From CAWJLE01 sp963843645 (lineage in GTDB: Bacteria; Chloroflexota; Anaerolineae; DAOTYC01), in contig CAWJLE010000005.1 in the NCBI GenBank assembly GCA_963843645.1, forward strand, positions 186,001 through 250,000: a stretch of DNA of 64,000 bases, in the 5' to 3' direction. Position numbers and translations under genes: made by a program. The notes under the pieces were generated by a model. That model made no database searches. It was not told the origin of the DNA and was given only the letters and a program-made list of their open reading frames with translations. Shown in pieces: positions 44,412-52,065 of the stretch. The stretch's first letter is position 1, and every line of letters starts with the position of its first letter.

Positions 44412-45353
44412 TCAGTTTTCGTCTTGGTGCATCAGTAGATTGCCCGGTATCGTCTTCGGCAGCATCACGCGCAAAGCACGTTCCGCGACGCTGAACTCAA
44501 CCGGCGTCCGGCCGAGGGGCTCGTCGTCGACGTGCACGGCCAATCCGCGGCTCGCCTGGATGGCAATGCGCCGGGCCTGGTGGAATTGAACGCGTGGATC
44601 GTAGATGTGCCGCCGGATCAGAACGCCCCAAACGTACGAGAAGAAGGCCGCGGTCACGTTCTTGCCGCGGAAAATGCAGACGTCCAATAGGCCGTCATCC
44701 AGGCAGGCTTTTGGCGCCATCTGTAGGACGCCCGCGTAGAGGCGCGTGTTACTCACGGTGATCATGACAGCCCGGTCGCGGATGATTTCTCCATCGAGCT
44801 TGACCGTGACCCGCCGGCCCACGAAGCTCTTTGCGGTCGCGAACCCGGCCGGAATGTAGGCGAGCGGCCCGAACCAGCGCTTGTGCTCCGGCTGAACGTG
44901 AGCGCCGACCTCGGCGTCCCACCCGACACCGCCCATCAACAAGAAGTAGCGATCTCCTGCCTTGCCTGCGTCGATGTGGCGCATCCGGCCCTCGATGAGA
45001 ATTCGGGCCGCGTCCAGAACCGGTCGAACGGACAGCGGGTTCGTGACCGGGATGCCCAACTCCAGGGCGAACACGTTCGTCGTGCCGACCGGCAGCAAAC
45101 CGAAAACAACATCGCTGCCGACGACGTCGCCGTTGATGACTTCGTTGTTGGTGCCGTCCCCGCCCGCAGCGACCACCATGTTGTAACTCTGGGCGACTGC
45201 CTCGCGAGCGAAGCGGGTTGCGTCGCCGCGTTTTTCGGTTACGCGAAGGTCGATGTCCCAGCCCTGATGAGTCAGGTACTGGACGAACTCATCCATCTGC
45301 CGGCGCAATCGCATTTGCCCCGCGGCTGGGTTAAAGATGATCATTGTCCGCAT
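44412..45353 (-). CDS. Diacylglycerol kinase-type lipid kinase (DagK/YegS family)
   Basis: A 313-residue soluble lipid kinase. It opens MRTMIIFNPAAGQ (the NP.aG.. nucleotide loop), with VVAAGGDGTNNEVINGDVVG (GGDGT motif) near residue 62 and GLLPVGTTNVFALELGIP (P.GTxN.fA) near 86. The C-terminal beta domain includes VMITVSNTRLYAGVLQMAP and DGLLDVCIFRG, and ends in VDDEPLGRTPVEFSVAERAL. The family phosphorylates diacylglycerol, phosphatidylglycerol-related or sphingoid lipids. ATG at 45353 is chosen because the family begins there; an in-frame ATG 25 codons upstream would start at the predicted transcription start. First gene of the operon leading to the GT4 and lipoprotein. Confidence 0.88.
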   Translation of the reverse strand: MRTMIIFNPAAGQMRLRRQMDEFVQYLTHQGWDIDLRVTEKRGDATRFAREAVAQSYNMVVAAGGDGTNNEVINGDVVGSDVVFGLLPVGTTNVFALELGIPVTNPLSVRPVLDAARILIEGRMRHIDAGKAGDRYFLLMGGVGWDAEVGAHVQPEHKRWFGPLAYIPAGFATAKSFVGRRVTVKLDGEIIRDRAVMITVSNTRLYAGVLQMAPKACLDDGLLDVCIFRGKNVTAAFFSYVWGVLIRRHIYDPRVQFHQARRIAIQASRGLAVHVDDEPLGRTPVEFSVAERALRVMLPKTIPGNLLMHQDEN

Positions 45354-45439
45354 ATATGTACCCTGGCCGAGTTGTGGACCGTCTGAGCTTCGGCCTCGTC
45401 GGCCACCGGCAGGTTCACGCCTCATCAAGATGTGAGCGA

Positions 45440-45468
45440 ATTATACCAGCCACCAGAACAAATCGCAA
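45440..45468 (-). promoter_or_regulatory. Promoter of the lipid kinase operon
   Basis: Minus strand TTGCGA (45468-45463), 17 nt, TGG-TATAAT (45445-45440), extended -10. Transcription would start near 45434, about 80 nt before the ATG at 45353. Confidence 0.68.
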
Positions 45469-45551
45469 CTGATTGTGGTGTATCTCAAAATGACGGTCGT
45501 CGCGTTCGCCGCCTCGTCCCACGTGTGGGTCATCCGCTGGAACCAAGCGGC

Positions 45552-45580
45552 TTGACTTCAGGTGGATGTTCGTGTAGAAT
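45552..45580 (+). promoter_or_regulatory. Promoter of cstA
   Basis: TTGACT (45552-45557), 17 nt, TAGAAT (45575-45580): five of six matches each. It gives a leader of about 260 nt, which holds a short TGCGCT-AAT-AGCGCA hairpin at 45694-45708 but no recognisable gene or riboswitch. Confidence 0.65.
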
Positions 45581-45849
45581 AATCGAAATATCAGATATAA
45601 ACTAGAAATCGAGCTGATAGGATTCCACGAGGTGCAAACGTGGCCGGAGTCTGCCCATCGGAGCATGTGGTCCTGTTGTCGTGAGTGGCTGCCTGCGCTA
45701 ATAGCGCATGTGGCCGCTTTTCGCGTTCGGGGGGAGGTGATCGCCGCAGCACAATGAAGGGCGCAGGCTGCCTCGCCTGTTCGGGTGCGCTCTCGCACTG
45801 AAACCGGTCGTCGTCAGTCGTAACTCAATGAAGGGGGAAGGATACGATC

Positions 45850-47565
45850 ATGAATGCCTTGGTCGTTCTGGTTCTGGCAGTGATTGCCATTGTCCTCGGT
45901 TACGGCGTGTATGCGAAGAGCATCAATCGCACTGTCATCCAGCCCGATGACAAAAGGGCGACGCCAGCGACGATGTTCATGGATGGGGTGGACTTCACTC
46001 CGGCCAACCGTCACGTCCTCTTCGGCTATCAATTCAAATCGGTGGCGGCATTGGGTCCCATCGTCGGGCCTATCGTGGCGATCCGCTGGGGTTGGCTGCC
46101 GGCTCTGCTGTGGATCATTCTGGGCACGTTCTTCATCGGCTGGGTCCAGGATTACGCCAGCATCGTCGTCGGCCTGCGAGAAGAAGGCCGCACGTTTGGT
46201 GCACTCAGCTACAAGCTGATCTCCCCGCGTGCCCGCACGATCTTGCTGGTGTTCATCTACATTTATCTGCTGCTCATCATGGCGGCCTTCGGGAAGCAGG
46301 TCGGCTACGATCTGATGACGAATCCATCGGTGCCCGTGGGCGTGCTGCTGGTCATGATCTTCGGCGTTCTGGCCGGGCAGATGACGTACAAGTGGAAGCA
46401 GGACATCATTCTGACCAGCCTCGTCACCGTCGTGGGCTCCATCGTGGGCATCTGGATTGGGACGCTGGCCCCGGTGGTTCAGCTCATGACCGGCGTGAAC
46501 GCGGCGATGGGCGGCAACGAGAAGATCTTCTGGAGCGTCGTCGTACTCATTCTCTGCTACTTCGGTGGTGTGCTGCCCATCTGGCGCTGGGCTCAGCCCA
46601 TCAACTACGTGGCCTTCTGGATCGTCTTCCTGGGTATTTTGTTCGGCACGCTGGGCCTGGTCATCTGGCATCCGGGCATTCCGGCCGACTTCCCCATGTA
46701 CACCAACTGGAACGGAACTATCGACGCCAAGCTGGGGCCGCTCGGCTGGATGTGGCCGGTGCTGTTCGTGACCATTGCGTGTGGTGCGGTCTCGGGCTGG
46801 CATAGCCTGGTCTCCAGTTCAGGCACCGCCCGTCAGCTCGAGAAGGAAACCGACGCGCTGTTCGTCGGTGGCGGCTCCATGTTCCTCGAGATGTTCCTGG
46901 CCTGCCTGTCATTGCTGTGCGCCGTGGTTGGTGTGGGCGCCAGCGCCGGCTTCTCGAGGTACGTCGAGTTGATGGCTGCCGGCAAGACCGCCGGCGTGTT
47001 TGCCACCGGCCTCAGCCAGTTCATGGCTCAGGTCGGTATTCCGACCAGCTTCGGCCTGCCTTACGGCTCAGTCTTCCTGACCCTGATGGCGCTCACGATT
47101 ATGTACCTGGTGGTCCGTTTCATGCGAGTCGCCAGTGCGGAGTTCCTGGGCGATGCCATCCCGGCGTTCCGCAACGTCCACGTCGGCTCGATCGTCGGCC
47201 TGGTCCTGTCCGGCGTCCTGATCTGGACCGGCTTCTGGTCGCAGATCTGGGTGTTGTTCGGCGGGGCCAATCAGCTCATGGCGTCACTGGCCTTGCTGCT
47301 GATCAGCCTGTGGCTGCTGACCCAGAAGAAAGCCTACCTGTGGGCGTTCATTCCGTTCGTTTTCATGTTCATCACTACCATCGCCGCGTTGATCGTGACG
47401 ATTGTGGTGTCGTTCGCCGGCGGCCTGACCGTGGGCAAAGTCATCGCCGACGTCATGGGTGCCGTGCTGATCGTCTGCGCGCTGATCCTGGCCCAGGACG
47501 CCATCAAGGCGATCCAGAAGTTCCAGCAGGCTCCGGCGCCGAAGAGGGCTAAAGCCAAAGCCTGA
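45850..47565 (+). CDS. cstA: Carbon starvation protein CstA family transporter
   Basis: A 571-residue polytopic membrane protein with about 16 hydrophobic segments. Members import pyruvate or peptides when carbon is limiting. Family motifs: DDKRATPATMFMDGVDFTPA near residue 35, HVLFGYQFKSVAALGPIVGP near 58, IRWGWLPALLWIILGTFFIG, WVQDYASIVVGLREEGRTFG, CGAVSGWHSLVSSSGTARQL near 315 (the conserved SGxHxLxxSGTtxkqL motif) and WVLFGGANQLMASLALLLIS near 465. The chain ends in a basic tail. ATG at 45850 has GGGGAAGG about 10 nt upstream. A separate transcription unit with its own promoter and a hairpin (47581) after it. Uptake of small organic acids would feed the ferredoxin-linked 2-oxoacid enzymes (inference). 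Confidence 0.93.
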   Translation: MNALVVLVLAVIAIVLGYGVYAKSINRTVIQPDDKRATPATMFMDGVDFTPANRHVLFGYQFKSVAALGPIVGPIVAIRWGWLPALLWIILGTFFIGWVQDYASIVVGLREEGRTFGALSYKLISPRARTILLVFIYIYLLLIMAAFGKQVGYDLMTNPSVPVGVLLVMIFGVLAGQMTYKWKQDIILTSLVTVVGSIVGIWIGTLAPVVQLMTGVNAAMGGNEKIFWSVVVLILCYFGGVLPIWRWAQPINYVAFWIVFLGILFGTLGLVIWHPGIPADFPMYTNWNGTIDAKLGPLGWMWPVLFVTIACGAVSGWHSLVSSSGTARQLEKETDALFVGGGSMFLEMFLACLSLLCAVVGVGASAGFSRYVELMAAGKTAGVFATGLSQFMAQVGIPTSFGLPYGSVFLTLMALTIMYLVVRFMRVASAEFLGDAIPAFRNVHVGSIVGLVLSGVLIWTGFWSQIWVLFGGANQLMASLALLLISLWLLTQKKAYLWAFIPFVFMFITTIAALIVTIVVSFAGGLTVGKVIADVMGAVLIVCALILAQDAIKAIQKFQQAPAPKRAKAKA

Positions 47566-47580
47566 AGCAGGCACGATCGC

Positions 47581-47611
47581 CAGGGTGTGGAGGACTGACC
47601 TCCACACCCTG
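47581..47611 (+). terminator. Hairpin after cstA
   Basis: CAGGGTGTGGAG (47581-47592) / CTCCACACCCTG (47600-47611), 7-nt loop, 12 bp perfect. No U-tract follows. Confidence 0.6.
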
Positions 47612-47737
47612 ACCGCCGCCGTTCCAGGCGTCCGATCCAGTTCGCCAATGAAGGCATCGGGTCGCAAGAGAGTCGGCTGCTCGGCCCTACAGACGGGTAG
47701 ATATTGACATAAGCCATGCGGCCTGCGTGAGGAACAC

Positions 47738-48073
47738 GTGATCACCGGAAGAGAATCGTCACGTCGCCTGCCTGTCGCGCTGACCGGCGCGGTTACTCTG
47801 CGTCAGCGTTTGCGTCGGTTCTGCGAGGCCCTGGGCGGCATCATCTACGGGATGACCGTCTACGAGATGGTGCGCGACGTCCACAAGCAGCGAGGCAATC
47901 TCGAGCGGCTGTTCGTGTTGATGACCTTTGGCGACTTGCTGGGGGTGCCTGTTTTGCCGCCGTACTACGCTCTTCGGCTGCTGCCGTACGTGGTGCCTGA
48001 GATCCAGACGTGGCGCTGCAGCATGCTGCGCGAACGAGATTTGACCGACCTTTGTGACCAGGAGATAGGCTAG
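47738..48073 (+). CDS. Small protein of unknown function, paralogue 1
   Basis: A 111-residue protein. The C-terminal two thirds resembles the next gene: GGIIYGMTVYEMVRDVHKQR corresponds to its VLYGMAGHDMSRFAMKTRGS, then LFVLMTFGDLLGVPVLPPYY, ALRLLPYVVPEIQTW and LRERDLTDLC. One or two weakly hydrophobic helices around GDLLGVPVLPPYYALRLLPY may touch the membrane. I do not recognise the family. GTG at 47738 (weak GAGGA upstream) is the probable start. It lies 11 nt before its paralogue, and both precede two ArsA-type ATPases, so a role with these ATPases is inferred. Confidence 0.65.
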   Translation: MITGRESSRRLPVALTGAVTLRQRLRRFCEALGGIIYGMTVYEMVRDVHKQRGNLERLFVLMTFGDLLGVPVLPPYYALRLLPYVVPEIQTWRCSMLRERDLTDLCDQEIG

Positions 48074-48084
48074 AGGAGCAAGCT

Positions 48085-48354
48085 ATGGGAGAACAATCAG
48101 AGAAGAGAAGCTGGTGGGGTGCGGCCAAGAGCGTCCTGTACGGGATGGCCGGCCACGACATGTCGCGATTTGCCATGAAGACGCGGGGTAGCATGGAGCA
48201 CTTGTTCATCCTCATTACGATGGGGGACCTCTTGGGCATTCCCATTCTGCCGCCATACTATTCGCTGCGCCTTCTGCCGTACGTCGTGCCACAGATTTCC
48301 ACCTGGAAGCGCCGCATGCTGCGCGAGCGCGACCTCACTGACGCTTTGGCCTGA
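48085..48354 (+). CDS. Small protein of unknown function, paralogue 2
   Basis: An 89-residue paralogue of the previous gene. It shares the block MGDLLGIPILPPYYSLRLLP, then YVVPQISTWKRRMLRERDLT. The conserved core (GDLLG.P.LPPYY.LRLLPYVVP) is proline-rich and moderately hydrophobic, with a basic C-terminus. ATG at 48085 has AGAGGAGC upstream. It is probably translated from the same mRNA as the ATPase 44 nt further on. Family and function not recognised; a membrane adaptor for the ATPases is a guess. Confidence 0.68.
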   Translation: MGEQSEKRSWWGAAKSVLYGMAGHDMSRFAMKTRGSMEHLFILITMGDLLGIPILPPYYSLRLLPYVVPQISTWKRRMLRERDLTDALA

Positions 48355-48397
48355 CGGCCGGAGTGGGGCGAAAGACGCCCGAGATCAACCAAGGGGG

Positions 48398-49390
48398 GTG
48401 ATCACCATTTCTCTGACTACGATTTTCGAGCAATATCCGGACCGCCGCTACATCATGTTCGGCGGCAAGGGCGGATTGGGCAAGACGACGTTCTCTGCGG
48501 CGACGGGCTACTGGCTCGCGAAACAGGGCTATCGCGTGCTGGTCTTCTCCGTGGATCCCCAGGCATCGTTGTCCGACATCTTCAAACGTGACATTTTTGG
48601 CAAAGGCCCCGTCGAAATCATGCCCAACCTGTACGCCCAGGAGATCGACGCGGATCAGCGCATCAGGGCTTACCAGGCAGAGATACGGCAGAAGATCCTG
48701 GACATGTATGGGTTTGCCGAAGTGCCGGAGGAGATCGAGAACTACATCCAGGCTGCAGCCGCCGAGCCGGCCATGGAAGAAAGTGCGATCTTCGACGAAG
48801 TTGTCGACATCGTCGTCGGCCAGAAGTACGACTACTACATCTACGACATGGTGCCGCTGGGGCACGCACTGTATTACCTCAGCATGGCCTCAGTGTACGA
48901 CGAGTGGATCGACAAGATCACCGGCCTGCGGCAGGAAATGGCCGAGTACGAAGCGGTGGCGGCCGTCATGAACCGCAACAAAGAGACGCAAGAAGATCTC
49001 ATCTTGAAAGAGCTCCAATACATCAAGCAGCGCATCAACACGTCGTCGGGGATTCTCACCGACAAGCAGAAGACCGCTTTCTTCTTCGTCCTCATCCCGG
49101 AGGAGATGATCATCCTGGACACGTCGAAGGCAGCGCAGCTCTTCGCGAAATACAACGTGCCCCTATCGGGATACATCGTCAACCGGGTGATCCCGACGGA
49201 GCTGGCCGACCAGAACATCCCCGATTATCTGCGGAATCGCCTGTCGATGCAGAAGGGCTACATCGAGAAGATCCAGCAGACCTTCGGCCGCGACGTCCTC
49301 GCCCAGATCCCGGAGTTCGAGCGCGACATTACCGGGCTGCCGATGATCGAGCGCGTGGCGGACGCGATGTTCGGGGGAGGACTCACATGA
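48398..49390 (+). CDS. ArsA/Get3-type ATPase, divergent copy 1
   Basis: A 330-residue deviant-Walker P-loop ATPase. P-loop FGGKGGLGKTTFSAATGYWL (GKGGxGKT with the signature lysine), switch I-like FSVDPQASLSDIF, and a switch II region DMVPLGHALYYL instead of the usual DTAPTGHTLRLL, so only the aspartate and GH are kept. LTDKQKTAFFFVLIPEEMII and SGYIVNRVIPTE fit the ArsA C-terminal half; there is no metal-binding Cys-His-Cys set of arsenite pumps. Such proteins may act in membrane-protein insertion rather than arsenite efflux. GTG at 48398 partly overlaps the purine-rich binding site, so the start is uncertain. It overlaps the next ATPase by a few bases. Confidence 0.82.
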   Translation: MITISLTTIFEQYPDRRYIMFGGKGGLGKTTFSAATGYWLAKQGYRVLVFSVDPQASLSDIFKRDIFGKGPVEIMPNLYAQEIDADQRIRAYQAEIRQKILDMYGFAEVPEEIENYIQAAAAEPAMEESAIFDEVVDIVVGQKYDYYIYDMVPLGHALYYLSMASVYDEWIDKITGLRQEMAEYEAVAAVMNRNKETQEDLILKELQYIKQRINTSSGILTDKQKTAFFFVLIPEEMIILDTSKAAQLFAKYNVPLSGYIVNRVIPTELADQNIPDYLRNRLSMQKGYIEKIQQTFGRDVLAQIPEFERDITGLPMIERVADAMFGGGLT

Positions 49391-50365
49391 TCGACGAAAG
49401 CACTGCAGCAGTTTCTGGAGCAGCACCCGAAGATGAAATTCGTATTCTTCGGCGGCAAGGGCGGCGTAGGCAAGACCGTCATGGCCGGCACAGCGGCGCT
49501 CTGGTTCGCGCGGCAGGGTCGCAAGACGCTGCTCGCTTCCACGAACCCCGTGCATTCGCTGAGCAGTCTGTTAGATCAGGACGTGTTCGGCCGGCAGACA
49601 GGGGTCGCGGGCGAACCGAACCTGTGGGCGTACGAGATCGAAACGAAGGAGACGATCGAGAAATCCAAGGTCGAGATCCGCGAGAAGATCGAGTGGTTCC
49701 TCAAGTTCGCCGACATCAAGACTAAGGCGGACGAGTTCGTCGAGTCGGCGACGATGAATCCGGCCTTCGAGGAATCAGCCATGTTCGAGAACATGATCGA
49801 CCTGATGTTCAAGGACGAGTACGAGGTCTTCGTGTTCGACACCGCGCCCACCGCCAACGCCCGGCGGTTGCTGGGCATGTCCAGCGTCTACTCCATGTGG
49901 GTCAACAAGATGGTTCAGAGCCGGGAAGAGGCCAAGTCGCTGCGCGAGCTTCTTTCTTACAGTCGCAAGAAAGAAGAAAAGGACCCGCTCATGGACTACC
50001 TGCTGAACTTCCGCGAGCGAATGAGCAACGCCAAGGATCTTCTCACCGATCCCGAGAAGACCTCCTTCTTCTTCGTCACTCTGCCGGAGGCGCTGCCCAT
50101 CGCCGTGATCACGCGCTTCATCCAGTGGTTCAACGATTTCGGGATCCCGGTCGGCGGCGTGTTGGTCAACATGCTGATCGACAAGGCCACGGTGAAGGCG
50201 GACACGCCCGAGTTTGTCCGGAATAGGGTGGCCATGCAGGATCAGTACATGGAGCAGATCTGGAGCACTTTCGAGGGACAGGTCCGAGGCATCGTGCCCC
50301 TGTTCGAGACAGAGGTCCGCGGCGTGAAGATGCTCGAGCGGACCGCTGAGTACGCGTTCGCTTGA
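49387..50365 (+). CDS. ArsA/Get3-type ATPase, divergent copy 2 (frameshift near start)
   Basis: About 325 residues. The P-loop FFGGKGGVGKTVMAGTAALW is intact; switch I region LLASTNPVHSLSSLLDQDVF matches the family's STDPAHSLSD; switch II is DTAPTANARRLLGM, with DTAPT kept but the GHTLR part changed. MSNAKDLLTDPEKTSFFFVT and VGGVLVNMLIDKAT correspond to the ArsA nucleotide-adenine and central regions. The ATG at 49387 overlaps the stop of copy 1, and one extra base near 49402 separates MIDES from LQQFLEQHPKMKFVFF. Two adjacent, differently degenerated ATPases could form a heterodimer like the two halves of ArsA (inference). Confidence 0.84.
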
Positions 50366-50373
50366 TGGAAAAT

Positions 50374-50406
50374 AGACTACCGAAGTTTTCAAAGCTTCGG
50401 TAGTCT
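50374..50406. repeat. Palindromic intergenic repeat, copy R6 (covariant)
   Basis: AGACTACCGAAG (50374-50385), 9-nt spacer TTTTCAAAG, CTTCGGTAGTCT (50395-50406). Relative to other copies, T-A has become A-T on both arms, again keeping a perfect 12-bp stem. It starts 9 nt after the ATPase stop. Confidence 0.88.
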
Positions 50407-50439
50407 TCCAGCTACGAAGTCTGCAAATCGGAGAGGAGC

Positions 50440-51045
50440 GTGTTCATCGACGCCTATTGGCTGATCGTGTTGGAGGGGTTGTTGTTCATCCTGGCCTTCG
50501 GCGGCCTGACTCAGATTCGGCGCGAAGGCCTGACCACGCAGTTCATCGTCGAATGCGTGGGGGTGACGGTGTTGGCGCTGGGGGCGAGCCTGGCCACCGC
50601 GCAGCCGGTTCATCCCCTGGCCTTTCTGGTCGTCATCTACCTGCTGACCATGCGCGTGCGGCTGACGGTCGATCTCGCCAATACCCTGGCGCAGTCCGGA
50701 CGAGGGCGCTGGGCCATGCGACTGTACGGGGTCGCCGAGTCGCTCGGGCCAGATCCCTCCGGGCGCGTGCTGATCGACGTCAACCGCGCCGCGCTGCTGC
50801 TCAACATGGGCCGCTCATCGGACGTCGTCGACGTGTTGGAGCGGGTGCTGACACAGGCCGCCGAAACACACCTGGGGTTCAAGCACGAGGCGGCGGCGAG
50901 GTACAATCTGGGGCTGGCGTACCTGAAGGAAGACCGGGAGACCGCTGCCGTCGAACAGTTCAACGCGGTCGTCAACCTCTGGCCGGGCTCTCGCTACGCC
51001 CACCGGGCCGAGGCCTCCCTGCTGGAGGGGCGGGAGCGGAAGTAG
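50440..51045 (+). CDS. Membrane-anchored TPR-like protein
   Basis: A 201-residue protein with two N-terminal hydrophobic helices (residues ~7-22 and ~38-75 in pieces: LIVLEGLLFILAFGGL, VGVTVLALGASLA, PLAFLVVIYLLTM) followed by a helical-repeat region. RWAMRLYGVAESLG, VNRAALLLNMGRSSDVVDVL and RYNLGLAYLKEDRETAAVEQ, then FNAVVNLWPGSRYAHRAE, follow TPR spacing. GTG at 50440 with GGAGAG upstream. It follows the two ArsA-type ATPases and the repeat R6. TPR proteins often pair with Get3-like systems as adaptors, so a partner role is plausible but unproven. Confidence 0.72.
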   Translation: MFIDAYWLIVLEGLLFILAFGGLTQIRREGLTTQFIVECVGVTVLALGASLATAQPVHPLAFLVVIYLLTMRVRLTVDLANTLAQSGRGRWAMRLYGVAESLGPDPSGRVLIDVNRAALLLNMGRSSDVVDVLERVLTQAAETHLGFKHEAAARYNLGLAYLKEDRETAAVEQFNAVVNLWPGSRYAHRAEASLLEGRERK

Positions 51046-51052
51046 CCTTCTG

Positions 51053-51083
51053 GACTTCCGAAGTCGCTAACACTTCGGAAGTC
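51053..51083. repeat. Palindromic intergenic repeat, copy R7
   Basis: GACTTCCGAAG (51053-51063), spacer TCGCTAACA, CTTCGGAAGTC (51073-51083). Perfect 11-bp arms, 9-nt spacer. It starts 7 nt after the TPR gene stop. Confidence 0.9.
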
Positions 51084-51116
51084 TGCTTTCGTGGCAGAGC
51101 GCAACAGATGAAACCC

Positions 51117-51147
51117 AACTTCCGAAGCCTCGATGACTTCGGAAGTT
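51117..51147. repeat. Palindromic intergenic repeat, copy R8
   Basis: AACTTCCGAAG (51117-51127), spacer CCTCGATGA, CTTCGGAAGTT (51137-51147), followed by another half arm CACTTCGGAGG at 51151. Copies R7 and R8 lie back to back between convergent genes. Confidence 0.9.
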
Positions 51148-51177
51148 TTGCACTTCGGAGGAATTTCTAAATCTGGG

Positions 51178-51900
51178 CTACTTCGTAACACCTTCTTCGG
51201 GCTGACGAGGCCTCACTTTGCGAGCGCCGCTTTCACTCTTCGTAATGTCGATGGCCAGCAAGCGGAATCGCCGGAACATGAGCCGCATCTCGTCAGCGTC
51301 GCTACTCTCGAGTCCGCAGATCAGCAGCAGCTGCGGAGACGATCTCTGCGCGCGCAGGACCCAGAGAGGATACCCTGGACGGATCCCGTTTCGGGCAAAG
51401 TCCACGGCCAGCTTTTCATCGACCTTACCCTGCCCCCAGCGCTGCAGGGTCAGCCCATTGCGGACGGCCAGCGGCTCAGCGATGCGTCCGTGTTCGCGGG
51501 CTTTTTCCAGTGCCAGGCGTCCTAGCTGAGTCTCCGGGTCCGCAAGCAGCAATCCGTGAGCCGGTGGGCTCAACAGCTCGGCGTGGACGACCAGTTGGTC
51601 ACGCTTGCCCCGCACGTAGCGGTTGATGAGCCAGAGAAACAGGATTTCGCGCGCCTCGAGGACGAGGTGAATCGTCACGCGTGAGTAGGGGGCGCGCGGT
51701 TTCACCACCGAGGTCTTCAGCGCCTGGTTCGGTCGCCCCTGCATCATGCCGAATCCTTCGCCCAGCTCGGGCAGCGTGCTCGCCAGCGTCTGAGCCAGAT
51801 CCCTGGCGCGCCTGCGGTTCATAGACGTCCCAGCGAAATACCACAGGATCAGCACGCCGCAGATGTAGATCAAGATGTTGGTCAACAGACTGTCCGTCAA
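51178..51900 (-). CDS. Membrane-anchored protein of unknown function
   Basis: A 240-residue protein with one N-terminal hydrophobic helix (LLTNILIYICGVLILWYF), then a basic segment (NRRRARDLAQTLASTLPELG) and a soluble alpha/beta domain: VTIHLVLEAREILFLWLINR, LLLADPETQLGRLALEKARE and LLLICGLESSDADEMRLMFR. I do not recognise the family. TTG at 51900 is preferred because GGGGAG lies 8 nt upstream and the helix follows directly; a longer in-frame start at 51990 would add 30 residues that include a hairpin. It is convergent with the TPR gene and separated from it by two palindromic repeats. Confidence 0.6.
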   Translation of the reverse strand: MTDSLLTNILIYICGVLILWYFAGTSMNRRRARDLAQTLASTLPELGEGFGMMQGRPNQALKTSVVKPRAPYSRVTIHLVLEAREILFLWLINRYVRGKRDQLVVHAELLSPPAHGLLLADPETQLGRLALEKAREHGRIAEPLAVRNGLTLQRWGQGKVDEKLAVDFARNGIRPGYPLWVLRAQRSSPQLLLICGLESSDADEMRLMFRRFRLLAIDITKSESGARKVRPRQPEEGVTK

Positions 51901-51954
51901 TGTCCTGCTCCCCAAAGCCCGCCCACCCGGCCGGTAATTCGACTCGAACACGCG

Positions 51955-51982
51955 GGAAAGCCCCTGCTCACCGGGGCTTTCC
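51955..51982 (-). terminator. Hairpin downstream of the ABC ATPase gene
   Basis: GGAAAGCCCC (51955-51964) / GGGGCTTTCC (51973-51982), 8-nt loop. It lies about 85 nt after the minus-strand ATPase stop and before the next minus-strand gene. Plausible terminator without a long U-tract. Confidence 0.55.
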
Positions 51983-52065
51983 TTCAACACCTAGAGTATA
52001 TCAGAGACCGGTCGATGCGGCAAGCTTTGCGCTGGCGGGGATGCGGGTGAAGGCCTCCAACAGCC

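Noticed and set aside
48398..50365. Arsenite efflux system
   Set aside because: The ATPases lack the ArsA metal-binding cysteine set, and no arsB, arsR, arsC or arsD is near.
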